Assembly (NCBI GenBank): GCA_002422985.1
Contig: DITZ01000066.1
Span: 53,927-94,774, forward strand
From: Sphingomonadales bacterium UBA6171
Lineage (GTDB): Bacteria > Pseudomonadota > Alphaproteobacteria > Sphingomonadales > Sphingomonadaceae
Direction: 5' to 3'
Length of the DNA stretch: 40,848 nucleotides
This document shows positions 16,463 to 25,280 of this stretch, piece after piece (position 1 is the stretch's first letter; every line of letters starts with the position of its first letter). The translations under genes were made by a program, and so were the position numbers. The notes under the pieces were generated by a model. The model had not been told where the DNA came from, searched no databases, and was given only the letters and a program-made list of their open reading frames with translations.

Positions 16463-17125
16463 CTATCTTCCCCGCAATTGCGGCGGCACCGTCATCCCCA
16501 TCGTCAGATAGAGTTTCGCCAGATCCTCGAACTTCATCTCCGGGATCACCTGCACCTTGTGCGCCGGCACCAGCAGCAGCGCGCCACCAATGGGCAGCGG
16601 CGCGGTGGGGATCAGCACCAGCCGCGCCGGCCCGCTGCCCAGGTCAAATATCTCGGCCGAGGCCAGAAAGGCGATGGTTTCCACCCCGCCGCCAAATTCC
16701 ACCCGGCACACAGCCATGGTCTGCATCTCTTCAGCCTTGCTGCCACCCATGGACCGCACCAGTTGCGCCACCGGCCGATAAACATTGCCCAGCAGCGGAA
16801 TCCGGCCAATGGCGCCGTCCACCGCCTCCTCCAGCACCTTCTTGGCCTTGTTCTGCACCACAAAGCCGATGCCGGTCACAAAGCCGATCAGCAGCAGCAC
16901 CCCCACCGCAAAAGACAGCAGCGGATCCGCGCGATCCCCGGCAAACAGCCGCCCGCCCGCGGTCAGCACATGGCCGATCACCGAATCCGGCCCCACAAAG
17001 CCAATCAGTTGCGCAAACACCCAGGTCAGCACAATCGCCGTCAGCAGCAACGGACCCAGAAAGGCCAACCCCGTCAGAAACGCCCGGCTGATGCGGCCAA
17101 GCGTATAGACGCGGGGCAGCGTCAC
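16463..17125 (-). CDS. DUF502 membrane protein
   Basis: A 220-residue membrane protein of the DUF502 family. Two hydrophobic helices (about residues 16-42 and 68-90) come before the conserved cytoplasmic block GRIPLLGNVYRPVAQLVRSM, followed by VLIPTAPLPIGGALLLVP and the C-terminal LAKLYLTMGM. The function is unknown; plant homologues of this family are known as COV proteins. The ATG overlaps the leuB stop as ATGA, so it is the third gene of the leuD-leuB operon, although nothing suggests a role in leucine synthesis. Confidence 0.88.
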   Translation of the reverse strand: MTLPRVYTLGRISRAFLTGLAFLGPLLLTAIVLTWVFAQLIGFVGPDSVIGHVLTAGGRLFAGDRADPLLSFAVGVLLLIGFVTGIGFVVQNKAKKVLEEAVDGAIGRIPLLGNVYRPVAQLVRSMGGSKAEEMQTMAVCRVEFGGGVETIAFLASAEIFDLGSGPARLVLIPTAPLPIGGALLLVPAHKVQVIPEMKFEDLAKLYLTMGMTVPPQLRGR

Positions 17126-18179
17126 GCCAGTTGACCGATAATCGCATCACCCATCGCGCGCGTCGTCAGCGTGCCGCCCAGGTCACGCGTTCGCGCCCCG
17201 GCATTCAGCGCGGCTTCCACCGCCGCCTCCACCCGGTCCGCCGCCGCCACTTCGCCCAGCGAATGGCGCAACGCCATCGCCAGCGACAGGATGGAGGCGC
17301 AGGGATTGGCCACCCCCTGCCCGGCAATATCGGGCGCCGAACCATGGATCGGCTCATACAGCCCCGGCGCCCCGGCCCTGCCCAGCGCCGCGGACGGCAG
17401 CATCCCCAAAGACCCGGTGGACATGGCCGCCAGATCAGACAGCAGATCGCCGAACAGATTGTCGGTCAATATCACGTCAAACTGGCGTGGGGCCTTCACC
17501 AGTTGCATGGCGCAATTGTCGGCATACATGTGGGAAAGATCGATATCGGCATAAAGTTCATCCCGCAGCGCCTGCACCACTTCGCGCCACAACAGGCCCG
17601 ATTCCATCACATTAGCCTTCTCCACCGAGCAGACCCGCCCGGAACGGCCGCGCGCCAGCTCAAACGCCGTGATGGCCACGCGGCGGATTTCGCTCTCGCA
17701 ATAGCGCTGGGTATTCACGCCCTCGCGCTCGCCATTGGCCAGCACCGTAATGCCGCGCGGCTCACCGAAATAAATGCCGCCCACCAGCTCGCGCACGAAC
17801 AATATGTCCAGCCCGTCCACCAGTTCACGCTTCAGGCTGGATGCGTCAGCCAGCGCCGAAAAACAGCGCGCCGGCCGCAGATTGGCATAGACCTGCATGG
17901 CCGCGCGCAGCCGCAGCAGCCCGGCTTCCGGCCGGTTGCCATAGGCCTCGCCCGCCCATTGCGGACCGCCCACCGCACCCAGCAGCACCGCGTCCGCCGC
18001 CAGCGCCCGCGCCTGCGTCTCATCGGTCAGCGGCGTGCCATGGGCATCGATGGACATGCCGCCAAAAGGCCCTTCCGCCACATCCAGCCCGTCAATCGCC
18101 AGCACATCCAGCACCCGCCGGCTCTGTGCCGTCACTTCCGGCCCGATGCCGTCCCCGGCCAGCAGCAGCAGATTCCGGC

Positions 18180-18183
<4 letters not shown>
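17122..18183 (-). CDS. leuB: 3-isopropylmalate dehydrogenase
   Basis: A 353-residue enzyme that oxidises and decarboxylates 3-isopropylmalate to 2-ketoisocaproate precursor in leucine synthesis. Visible features are LLLAGDGIGPEVTAQSRRVL at the start, the VRELVGGIYFGEPRG substrate loop, the signature NLFGDLLSDLAAMSTGSLGMLPSA in overlapping parts, and the NAD-binding EPIHGSAPDIAGQGVANP. The ATG overlaps leuD by 4 bp and its own stop overlaps DUF502 by 4 bp, which gives one tight operon. Confidence 0.96.
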
Positions 18184-18812
<629 letters not shown>

Positions 18813-18820
18813 AACCCCTG

Positions 18821-18848
18821 CCTTTAGGACGTCATCCTGTGCCGTCAA
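18821..18848 (-). promoter_or_regulatory. Possible leuD promoter
   Basis: On the minus strand TTGACG (18843-18848) is followed after 16 bp by TAAAGG (18821-18826), 8 bp before the leuD ATG. The -35 is good and the -10 weak. The 18,813-18,979 gap holds no gene; a small CGCCCG/CGGGCG stem at 18917-18933 lies past the end of the alcohol dehydrogenase gene and might help terminate it. Confidence 0.3.
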
Positions 18849-18979
18849 CCGCGCAGCATGCCATTCCGGCTGCCCGGCCATGAAAGTCGAGATGAAATAT
18901 AGCGATGGTCATCGCCCGCCCGCAGATCGGGCGTGAGCGGAATCCCGGCCGCCGCGCCCGCACCCGGAAAGCAGCTCCA

Positions 18980-20107
18980 TCAGAATAATATCACCGACCG
19001 GATGCTCTCGCCCCGGTGCATCAGGTCGAATGCCTCGTTGATGCGCTCCAGCGGCAGGCGGTGGGTGATCATCGGGTCGATGTCGATGCGCCCGTTCATA
19101 TACCAGTCCACGATTTTCGGCACATCGGTGCGGCCTTTCGCGCCGCCAAAGGCGGTGCCGCGCCAGTTGCGGCCCGTCACCAGCTGGAACGGCCGGGTGG
19201 CGATCTCCTTCCCCGCCTCCGCCACGCCGATGATGATGGAGGTGCCCCAGCCACGATGGCAGCATTCCAGCGCGGTGCGCATCACCTCGGTGTTGCCGGT
19301 CGCGTCAAAGCTGTAATCCGCGCCACCGTCGGTCAGCGCCAGCACTTCGGCGATAACATCCTCGCGGCTCTTGCCCAGCCCGTCCCTGCCCCGGCCGTTG
19401 ATGAAGTGCGTCATGCCGAATCTGCGGCCCCATGCCTCGCGGTCGGGGTTGATGTCCACGCCCACGATCACGTCCGCCCCCACCATGCGCGCGCCCTGGA
19501 TGACGTTCAGCCCGATGCCGCCCAGACCGAACACCACCACCGTTTCGCCCACCTGCACCCTGGCCGTGTTCGTCACCGCCCCCACGCCCGTCGTCACGCC
19601 GCAGCCGATGTAGCAGCTGGTGTCAAACGGCGCGTCGGGCCGGATTTTCGCCACCGCAATCTCCGGCAGCACGATGTGATTGGCAAAGGTGGAGCAGCCC
19701 ATATAGTGGAAGATGGTCCGCCCCTTATAGCTGAAGCGGCTCGTGCCGTCCGGCATCAGCCCCTTGCCCTGCGTGGCGCGGATCGCGGTGCACAGGTTGG
19801 TCTTGCCGGAAAGACAGCTTTTGCACTGGCGGCATTCGGGCGTGTACAAGGGTATCACATGGTCGCCCGGCCGCACGCTGGTCACGCCCGCGCCCACCTC
19901 CAGCACCACGCCCGCACCCTCATGGCCCAATATGCTGGGGAACAGCCCCTCTGAATCCAGCCCGTCCAGCGTATAGGCGTCGGTGTGGCACACGCCGGTC
20001 GCCCTGATCTCCACCAGCACCTCGCCGGCCTTCGGCCCCTCCAGATCGACGTCCAATATCTCCAGCGGCTGTTTCGCCGCAAATGCCACGGCCGCGCGCG
20101 TTTTCAT
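18980..20107 (-). CDS. frmA: S-(hydroxymethyl)glutathione dehydrogenase / class III alcohol dehydrogenase
   Basis: A 375-residue zinc alcohol dehydrogenase of class III, which oxidises S-hydroxymethylglutathione in formaldehyde detoxification and also reduces S-nitrosoglutathione. Catalytic zinc ligands are C40, H62 and C169; structural zinc ligands are C92, C95, C98 and C106 (CRQCKSC...C). The NAD fold shows VVVFGLGGIGLNVIQGARM and the acidic VGVDINPDR. The C-terminus matches the family (HRLPLERINEAFDLMHRGESIRSVI). Its ATG overlaps the stop of the upstream DUF885 gene as ATGA. No S-formylglutathione hydrolase gene is adjacent. Confidence 0.95.
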   Translation of the reverse strand: MKTRAAVAFAAKQPLEILDVDLEGPKAGEVLVEIRATGVCHTDAYTLDGLDSEGLFPSILGHEGAGVVLEVGAGVTSVRPGDHVIPLYTPECRQCKSCLSGKTNLCTAIRATQGKGLMPDGTSRFSYKGRTIFHYMGCSTFANHIVLPEIAVAKIRPDAPFDTSCYIGCGVTTGVGAVTNTARVQVGETVVVFGLGGIGLNVIQGARMVGADVIVGVDINPDREAWGRRFGMTHFINGRGRDGLGKSREDVIAEVLALTDGGADYSFDATGNTEVMRTALECCHRGWGTSIIIGVAEAGKEIATRPFQLVTGRNWRGTAFGGAKGRTDVPKIVDWYMNGRIDIDPMITHRLPLERINEAFDLMHRGESIRSVILF

Positions 20108-21876
20108 CCTGCTTTCTCCCTTTGCTGCGCCGCTATCCAGCCGCGCACCCGTTTCTCCAATATGTCCAGCGGAATGGCGCCCGATTCCAGCACCACATCA
20201 TGAAAGGCGCGCAGGTCAAAGCGCTGGCCCAGCGCGGCTTCCGCCTCCGCCCGCAGCGCGCGAATCCGCAATTCACCGATCTTGTAGCCCAGCGCCTGCC
20301 CCGGCCAGCTGATATAGCGGTTCACCTCCGCCTCGATATTGGCGCGCGAAAGGGCGCTGTTATCCAGCATATAGCCGATGGCCTGATCGCGGCTCCAGCC
20401 TTTCCAGTGCAGGCCGGTGTCCACCACAAGCCGCGTCGCCCGCCACATCTCATAGCTCAGCCGGCCCATGTCGCGTTCCGGCGTGTCATACAGGCCCATC
20501 TCGATGCCCAGCCGCTCGGCATAAAGGCCCCAGCCCTCGGTATAGGCGGTGAAGCCGGCCACATGACGACGGAATGCCGGCAGGTCCAGCTCCTGCTGCA
20601 AAGCGATCTGATGGTGATGCCCCGGCACCGCCTCATGGCTGGTCAGCGCCGGCAGCTCGAACAGCGGCCGCTCGTTCAGCTTGGATATATTCACATAATA
20701 GGTGCCGGCCACGCCGGCCGTGGCCGATCCGGGCATATAATAGGCCGTCGTCGTGCCCGGCGCGATGGCCGCCGGAATCTCGGCCACGCCATAAGGCAGG
20801 CGCGGCAGCCGGCCAAACAGCCGCGGCATCCAGCCATCGGCCAGCTTGGCCTGCCGGCTGGCCGCCGCCATCAATTCCTCCGCCGTTTTCGCATAATATC
20901 GCGGGTCGCTGCGCAGATGCGCCACATAGGTCGCCCGGTCCGCAAAGCCCGCGCGTTTGGCAACCGCCTCCATCTCGGCGCGGATGCGCGCCACTTCGGA
21001 CAGGCCCAGCGCGTGGATCTGGTCCGGCGTCAGGTCGGTCGTCGTCTCCGCCCGCACGCGCCACAGATAATAGTCCCGCCCGCCCGGCCGGTCGGAAACG
21101 CTCACCGTCGGCGCGCAGGCCGGCAGATATTCCTGCGTGAAGAAGCTGCCAAAGCGGCCAAAGGCCGGCACCACCCTGTCGTCCACCGCCGCTGCCGCCC
21201 GCGCTTTCAGCGCCGCCCATTCCGCTGCCCCGATGGCCGCCGGGCGTCTGGCAAAGGGTGCCATGAAGGGCGACGCCCCCGCCGCCGGAATCATATTGCC
21301 ATCGATGGTGCGCTGAAATCCGTCCAGCACCGCGCAGGGCTGCGTCCATCCCTGGCGGATGGCCATGCGCGTTGTGGCGATCATCTGGTCCATCGCCACG
21401 GGAAACGCCTCCATCCGGCTGACCCAGCTTTCATAATCCGCCTGTGTGAACAGCGGCAGCTGGCGCGGCAGGTCGGCAAAGCTGCTGTGATAGCCGGCAT
21501 AGGTGGTGAAAAGCACCGTGCGGGCCGCGTGCCGGTTCGCTTCCACGTCATCGGCCAGCATCCGGTCCAATATGTCGGCCGAAACCCGGTCCTGCTCCGG
21601 CAGCGCGTCTCTGGGAATGGCGGCCAGCCGCCGGCGCAGCGCCGCCGCCCCGGCGGCATTGCGGTCCATGGCCGCAACAGAAAGGTCTGTCAGCGCCGCA
21701 TCATGCGCGCGCTCGCCCAGCACGGTCGCATATTCGGGATGGTTCCGCAGCCACCAGGCCCAATGATCCGCCAGCAGCGCGGCAAAATCATCCGCCGGCG
21801 CGGCAAAATCATCCGCCGGCGCGGCCGGGGCCACCCCGGCCCATAACAGGCCAAATAATGCCAGGCCGAACCGCAT
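20104..21876 (-). CDS. Exported DUF885 family peptidase-like protein
   Basis: A 590-residue exported protein of the DUF885 family, a group of HEXXH-type putative metallopeptidases. The signal peptide is MRFGLALFGLLWAGVAPAA. The zinc motif is HEAVPGHHHQ, with ALTS before it and FTAYTEGWGLYAERL after it, which supplies the conserved glutamate. I chose the ATG at 21876 because GGAAGGGG lies at a proper distance; in-frame ATGs at 21882 and 21897 are close alternatives. The mature N-terminus has a duplicated PADDFAA caused by a 21-bp tandem repeat. The gene lies 64 bp after ppa and overlaps frmA, so it may be cotranscribed. The substrate is unknown. Confidence 0.87.
   Translation of the reverse strand: MRFGLALFGLLWAGVAPAAPADDFAAPADDFAALLADHWAWWLRNHPEYATVLGERAHDAALTDLSVAAMDRNAAGAAALRRRLAAIPRDALPEQDRVSADILDRMLADDVEANRHAARTVLFTTYAGYHSSFADLPRQLPLFTQADYESWVSRMEAFPVAMDQMIATTRMAIRQGWTQPCAVLDGFQRTIDGNMIPAAGASPFMAPFARRPAAIGAAEWAALKARAAAAVDDRVVPAFGRFGSFFTQEYLPACAPTVSVSDRPGGRDYYLWRVRAETTTDLTPDQIHALGLSEVARIRAEMEAVAKRAGFADRATYVAHLRSDPRYYAKTAEELMAAASRQAKLADGWMPRLFGRLPRLPYGVAEIPAAIAPGTTTAYYMPGSATAGVAGTYYVNISKLNERPLFELPALTSHEAVPGHHHQIALQQELDLPAFRRHVAGFTAYTEGWGLYAERLGIEMGLYDTPERDMGRLSYEMWRATRLVVDTGLHWKGWSRDQAIGYMLDNSALSRANIEAEVNRYISWPGQALGYKIGELRIRALRAEAEAALGQRFDLRAFHDVVLESGAIPLDILEKRVRGWIAAQQREKAG
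21781..21822. repeat. 21-bp perfect tandem duplication
   Basis: The 21-bp unit ggcaaaatcatccgccggcg(c) occurs twice head to tail (21781-21801 and 21802-21822) in the DUF885 gene. It duplicates seven residues (PADDFAA) just after the signal peptide without breaking the frame. It looks like recent replication slippage. Confidence 0.95.
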
Positions 21877-21940
21877 CGCCATCCCCTTCCAATCCATCAC
21901 CCGGATGGGATAGAGCGGAGCGACGCTGCTGAAAAGCGCT

Positions 21941-22483
21941 CTAGCTTTTCTGCTTCGCCGCGGCCGCGCGCTCGATGGCCGCCTGCACCATGGCTTCGGC
22001 GCCGGCCACATCCACCATGCGCGAAACCTTGGCCCATTTGCCCTTCTCCAGATCCTTATAATGCTGGAAGAAGTGGCCGATCTGCTCGATCAGCACGGTG
22101 GGCAGATCGGTGTAATCGCGGATGTCGGTGTAAAAGGGGTGAAGCTGGTCCACCGGCACGGCGAGAATCTTCTCGTCGCCGCCGGCCTCATCCTCCATCA
22201 TCAGCGCACCCACCGGGCGGCAACGGATAACCGCACCCGGCACCACCGCATGCGGCCCGATCACGATCACGTCGCACGGATCGCCATCTTCCGACAAAGT
22301 GTGCGGAATGAAGCCATAATTGCCCGGATAAAACATCGCCGTGTGCAGGAAACGGTCGACGAACATCGCGCCCGAATCCTTGTCCAGCTCATATTTCACC
22401 GGCACGCCGCCCATCGGAATTTCGATGATGGCGTTAATGTCTTTGGGGGCGTTGTGGCCCACGGGGATTTTGCTGATGTCCAT
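21941..22483 (-). CDS. ppa: Inorganic pyrophosphatase (family I)
   Basis: A 180-residue soluble family I pyrophosphatase that splits pyrophosphate to phosphate and so drives biosynthesis. The start block IEIPMGGVPVKYELDKDSG, the signature DGDPCDVIVI with three acidic metal ligands, and EDEAGGDEKILAVP are all in place. Length is typical. GGGG and AAAAGG lie upstream of the ATG at 22483. The upstream 86-120 bp is AT-rich compared with the rest of the window and contains a direct repeat that resembles an alphaproteobacterial SOS box. Confidence 0.96.
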   Translation of the reverse strand: MDISKIPVGHNAPKDINAIIEIPMGGVPVKYELDKDSGAMFVDRFLHTAMFYPGNYGFIPHTLSEDGDPCDVIVIGPHAVVPGAVIRCRPVGALMMEDEAGGDEKILAVPVDQLHPFYTDIRDYTDLPTVLIEQIGHFFQHYKDLEKGKWAKVSRMVDVAGAEAMVQAAIERAAAAKQKS

Positions 22484-22568
22484 GGGGCTGGCCTTTTCCC
22501 CTTTGACGTGGCCCGGTCAACCCCGCACGCGAAATTTTCGCCGCAGCGCAACATTTTTGCCGTAAATG

Positions 22569-22583
22569 GTTCAAAATATGTTC
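22569..22583. promoter_or_regulatory. LexA-type SOS box (GTTC-N7-GTTC)
   Basis: GTTCAAAATATGTTC, the direct-repeat form recognised by alphaproteobacterial LexA (GTTC-N7-GTTC; on the other strand GAAC-N7-GAAC). It lies in the AT-rich intergenic stretch 86 bp upstream of ppa. With eight fixed bases and two orientations about one such match is expected by chance in 40 kb. Only its intergenic place makes it notable. Confidence 0.4.
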
Positions 22584-22705
22584 AAAGTAAAAGGGGCGAA
22601 GCCTTGCGGCCCCGCCCCTCCCTTCCCTCCCCGGAAGCTGATGTCATGCTCTATAGCAGAAGAAATCAGCAGCGGAAGCGCCGCGTGATGCCAAATCTGC
22701 GCGGC

Positions 22706-22742
22706 GCGCCCGCAAATCGCGGGAACAGCTGCCCGCGGGCGC
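22706..22742 (-). terminator. GC hairpin after the ferredoxin gene
   Basis: An 8-bp perfect stem (GCGCCCGC at 22706-22713, GCGGGCGC at 22735-22742) with a 21-nt loop directly follows the ferredoxin stop codon. There is no T-run. The 22,484-22,742 gap also holds a GC-rich CCCCGCCCC/GGGGCG stretch near 22,593-22,620 and no convincing gene. Confidence 0.28.
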
Positions 22743-23060
22743 TCAATCCTCTTCGGCGATTGTCACCTTCAGCCCGTCCAGCGCATCCGTAAACGGAATC
22801 TGGCACGACAGCCGGCTGAATTCATCGCGATGATCGGAACTCTCCAGCAGGTCCGCCTCATCCTCGCCCGCGCCGCCCACTTTGGCCAGCCATTCCGGCG
22901 CCACATGGATGTGGCAGGTCGCGCACGAACAACTGCCGCCGCACAATGCCAGCAGCTCGTCAAAGCCATTGTCGCGGATCACCTCCATCACCGAAAGGCC
23001 GGAATCCCCGATCACAATCTTCTCATTGCCCTTGCGGTCCACGACGATCAGGCTAGGCAT
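22743..23060 (-). CDS. 2Fe-2S ferredoxin (adrenodoxin type)
   Basis: A 105-residue [2Fe-2S] ferredoxin of the adrenodoxin/putidaredoxin type. The cluster cysteines are in LCGGSCSCATCH (C-x5-C-x2-C) with the fourth in RLSCQIP; an extra cysteine lies within the loop. The ATG at 23060 has a near-perfect AGGAGG seven bases upstream, which decides it against the longer frame to 23117. Such ferredoxins feed electrons to cytochromes P450, Rieske oxygenases or iron-sulfur assembly. The partner is not in the window. It is divergent from the AlkA-like gene. Confidence 0.94.
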   Translation of the reverse strand: MPSLIVVDRKGNEKIVIGDSGLSVMEVIRDNGFDELLALCGGSCSCATCHIHVAPEWLAKVGGAGEDEADLLESSDHRDEFSRLSCQIPFTDALDGLKVTIAEED

Positions 23061-23137
23061 GCTTCCTCCTTCGCTCCTTGCGAAGCGCCCATGTAGCGGC
23101 TCGGCGCGCCAGTGCAAGCACAGCCAGAGGAGGAAAG

Positions 23138-23764
23138 ATGACTGCTGGCCCGCTCACTGCGGCACGGATCGCCGAGGCGATGGCCGCCATCACCGCCAGG
23201 GACGCCGCCCTCAACGCACTCCACGCCCTGCACGGCCCGCCCGAGCCGCGAATCCGCAACCCCGGCTATGAAACCCTGTTGCGCGCCATCGTGTCGCAGC
23301 AGGTCTCAACCGCCGCCGCCGCCGCCATCTGGCGCAAGCTGGAAGCCGGCGTCGGCAATCCGGCAGACCCGCGGATTCTCGCCGCCACCACGGTGGAAGC
23401 GCTGCGCGCCTTCGGTCTCTCCCGGCAGAAGGCCAGCTACGCCATCAGCCTCGCGAGCCATGTGCAGGATGGCACGCTGCCGCTCGATTCGCTGCCGGCA
23501 GACAATGAGGAAGCCATCGCGCTCCTCTCCTCGGTGCGCGGCCTCGGCCGCTGGTCGGCCGAAATCTATTTGCTGTTCGCCGAAGGCCGCGCCGACATTT
23601 TCCCGGCCGGCGATCTTGCCGTGCAAATCCAGGCCGGCCGCATCTGGCTGGACGGTGCGCGCCCCACCGAGCGCCAGTTGCGCCTATTGGCCGAACCCTT
23701 CGCTCCGCATCGCGGCGTCGTGGCGCTCTTCTGCTGGCACTGCTACAACGCGCCACCTTTATGA
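23138..23764 (+). CDS. DNA-3-methyladenine glycosylase II-like (AlkA/HhH-GPD)
   Basis: A 208-residue HhH-GPD DNA glycosylase that removes alkylated bases in base excision repair. The helix-hairpin-helix is LSSVRGLGRWSAEIYLLFA, and the catalytic aspartate is D159 in DIFPAGDLAVQ. The conserved LLRAIVSQQVSTAAAAAIW opens the domain. It lacks the N-terminal beta domain of E. coli AlkA and resembles the compact forms. GAGGAGG stands 8 bases before the ATG at 23138; the longer frame from 23078 is less likely. It overlaps the following methyltransferase by 4 bp (ATGA). Confidence 0.93.
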   Translation: MTAGPLTAARIAEAMAAITARDAALNALHALHGPPEPRIRNPGYETLLRAIVSQQVSTAAAAAIWRKLEAGVGNPADPRILAATTVEALRAFGLSRQKASYAISLASHVQDGTLPLDSLPADNEEAIALLSSVRGLGRWSAEIYLLFAEGRADIFPAGDLAVQIQAGRIWLDGARPTERQLRLLAEPFAPHRGVVALFCWHCYNAPPL

Positions 23765-24576
23765 CCACCGCCATCACCTCGCCCGGCAACAGCACGCTGA
23801 AACGGCTGCGGTCGCTGCGCGAAAAAAAATACCGCCGGGCCGAAGGCCTGTTCCTGGCCGAGGGCCTGCGCATCTGCACCGAGGCGCTGGACAGCGGCTG
23901 GGTGCCCGAAATCCTGCTGTTCGCCACCGGCAAGGATGATCACCCCCTCGTCCGCCGGCTGGTGCATGCCACGCTCGCCGGCAATGGCCAGGTGCTGGAC
24001 GTGCCGCCCGCATTGCTCAGCGGCATCACCGGCAAGGATAATCCGCAGGCCGTCGCCGCGGCTTATGCCCCGCGCGACACCAGTCTCGCAGCGCTCACGC
24101 CCGGTCCCCGCACGCTGGTTGCCGAACGCCTGCGCGATCCCGGCAATCTCGGCACGCTGCTGCGCGCCTGCGACGCCACCGCGGCCTCCGCCCTCATCCT
24201 GCTGGACGAATGCACCGACCCCAGCAGCGTCGAAGCCGTGCGCGCCTCCATGGGTGCCTTTTTCACCATCCCCACCGTCACCGCCACAACGCCGGAGTTT
24301 CTGGCATGGAAGACCGCCCATGGCGTCACCATGTTCGGTGCCGCGCTGGATGACCGCGCCATCGACTATCGCGCCGCCCGCTACACCCCGCCCGCGCTGC
24401 TGCTGCTGGGCAACGAGGCGCAGGGCCTGCCGGAACCGTTGAAAGCCGCCTGCGATCAACTCGTCATCATGCCCATGCGCGGCCGGGCCGACAGTCTGAA
24501 CGTCGCCATGGCCGGCACGCTGCTGCTGTATGAGGCGCTCAACCAGCAGGAAGCCCGCGCGGCCGGCACCGGTTGA
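23761..24576 (+). CDS. TrmH/SpoU-family RNA 2'-O-methyltransferase
   Basis: A 271-residue SPOUT methyltransferase. An N-terminal substrate-binding domain (NSTLKRLRSLREKKYRRAEGLFLAEG) comes before the knotted catalytic domain with its three motifs: ERLRDPGNLGTLLRACDA (about 122-139), LLLGNEAQGLP and IMPMRGRADSLNVAMA. It would methylate a ribose in rRNA or tRNA using S-adenosylmethionine; the position is unknown. The start overlaps the AlkA-like stop as ATGA. The last codons and stop are duplicated in a 16-bp repeat just downstream. Confidence 0.94.
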   Translation: MTTAITSPGNSTLKRLRSLREKKYRRAEGLFLAEGLRICTEALDSGWVPEILLFATGKDDHPLVRRLVHATLAGNGQVLDVPPALLSGITGKDNPQAVAAAYAPRDTSLAALTPGPRTLVAERLRDPGNLGTLLRACDATAASALILLDECTDPSSVEAVRASMGAFFTIPTVTATTPEFLAWKTAHGVTMFGAALDDRAIDYRAARYTPPALLLLGNEAQGLPEPLKAACDQLVIMPMRGRADSLNVAMAGTLLLYEALNQQEARAAGTG

Positions 24577-24592
24577 GCGCGGCCGGCACCGG
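24557..24592. repeat. 16-bp direct repeat around a stop codon
   Basis: gcgcggccggcaccgg occurs at 24557-24572 and again at 24577-24592, separated only by ttga, which contains the stop of the methyltransferase. The second copy is noncoding. It seems a slippage duplication. The remaining 24,593-24,660 gap is GC-rich and holds nothing I recognise. Confidence 0.9.
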
Positions 24593-24660
24593 CCGGCCGC
24601 CGGCGCAAGACAAGCCGGGGGCGGGGTCCGGGGTCAACACCCCCTCCCTTCACGCCGCCT

Positions 24661-25191
24661 TCACTCCCCCTCATTCTCCGCCACCTGACAAACCGGACAT
24701 TGCGCCGCCGCGCTCGCCACCCGGCGCGGCCTGGGTGCCGTCACTGCAAATTCCGCCGGCACCAGCACCCCGTCCCCATCCGCGTCCGCCCCGGCAAATT
24801 TCGCAATCCCCTTTGCCGCATATTCCTCAAAGCTCAGCCGCCCGTCGCCATTCACATCCAGCTTTTCATAATTGCGCCGCCGCACCGCCAGATATTCCGC
24901 CTGCTGAATGCGCCCGTCATCATCCCGATCCGTCCGGGCAAAGCGCTTCTCCTCCCGGCTCTTGGGTGCCGCCGGCGCCGGCACGGTCAATTCGCTGTCC
25001 GCCGCGTCATCCTCCCCGGCCACCACCGGCATCGGCGCCGGTGCCGGCACCGACGCCGCCTGCCCCTGTCCGGCCGACAGCCACAGGCCGGCGGCTCCGC
25101 CCAGCAGCGCCAGTATGGCCACCAGCGCCGCCAACCGCCGCCGTGGCGGACGTGGCACATAATCCTCTGAAACTTCATGGAAATCCGTCAT
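24661..25191 (-). CDS. Membrane-anchored EF-hand protein
   Basis: A 176-residue protein with one transmembrane helix (about residues 19-40), an Ala/Pro-rich linker and three EF-hand calcium loops: DRDDDGRIQQAE, DVNGDGRLSFEE and DADGDGVLVPAE. The loops keep the 1,3,5 and 12 acidic pattern, so calcium binding is likely. A C-terminal CPVC pair may form a redox or metal site. The N-terminus is cytoplasmic and the EF-hands probably periplasmic. Similar proteins are common in sphingomonads with unknown roles. The 90 bp to the next gene hold nothing recognisable. Confidence 0.85.
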   Translation of the reverse strand: MTDFHEVSEDYVPRPPRRRLAALVAILALLGGAAGLWLSAGQGQAASVPAPAPMPVVAGEDDAADSELTVPAPAAPKSREEKRFARTDRDDDGRIQQAEYLAVRRRNYEKLDVNGDGRLSFEEYAAKGIAKFAGADADGDGVLVPAEFAVTAPRPRRVASAAAQCPVCQVAENEGE

Positions 25192-25280
25192 GGGCGGCCC
25201 TCATCAACCGGCACGTCGCCGCGCGCCTTATGGCCGACCCCGCTAACCTGATAGCAACCCGCGCCAGCCGCGCCAAGCCC

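Noticed and set aside
22646..22792. Small plus-strand ORF after the SOS-like box (begins MLYSRRNQQ)
   Set aside because: It has no good ribosome site, an arginine- and proline-rich composition and overlaps the ferredoxin gene in antisense.
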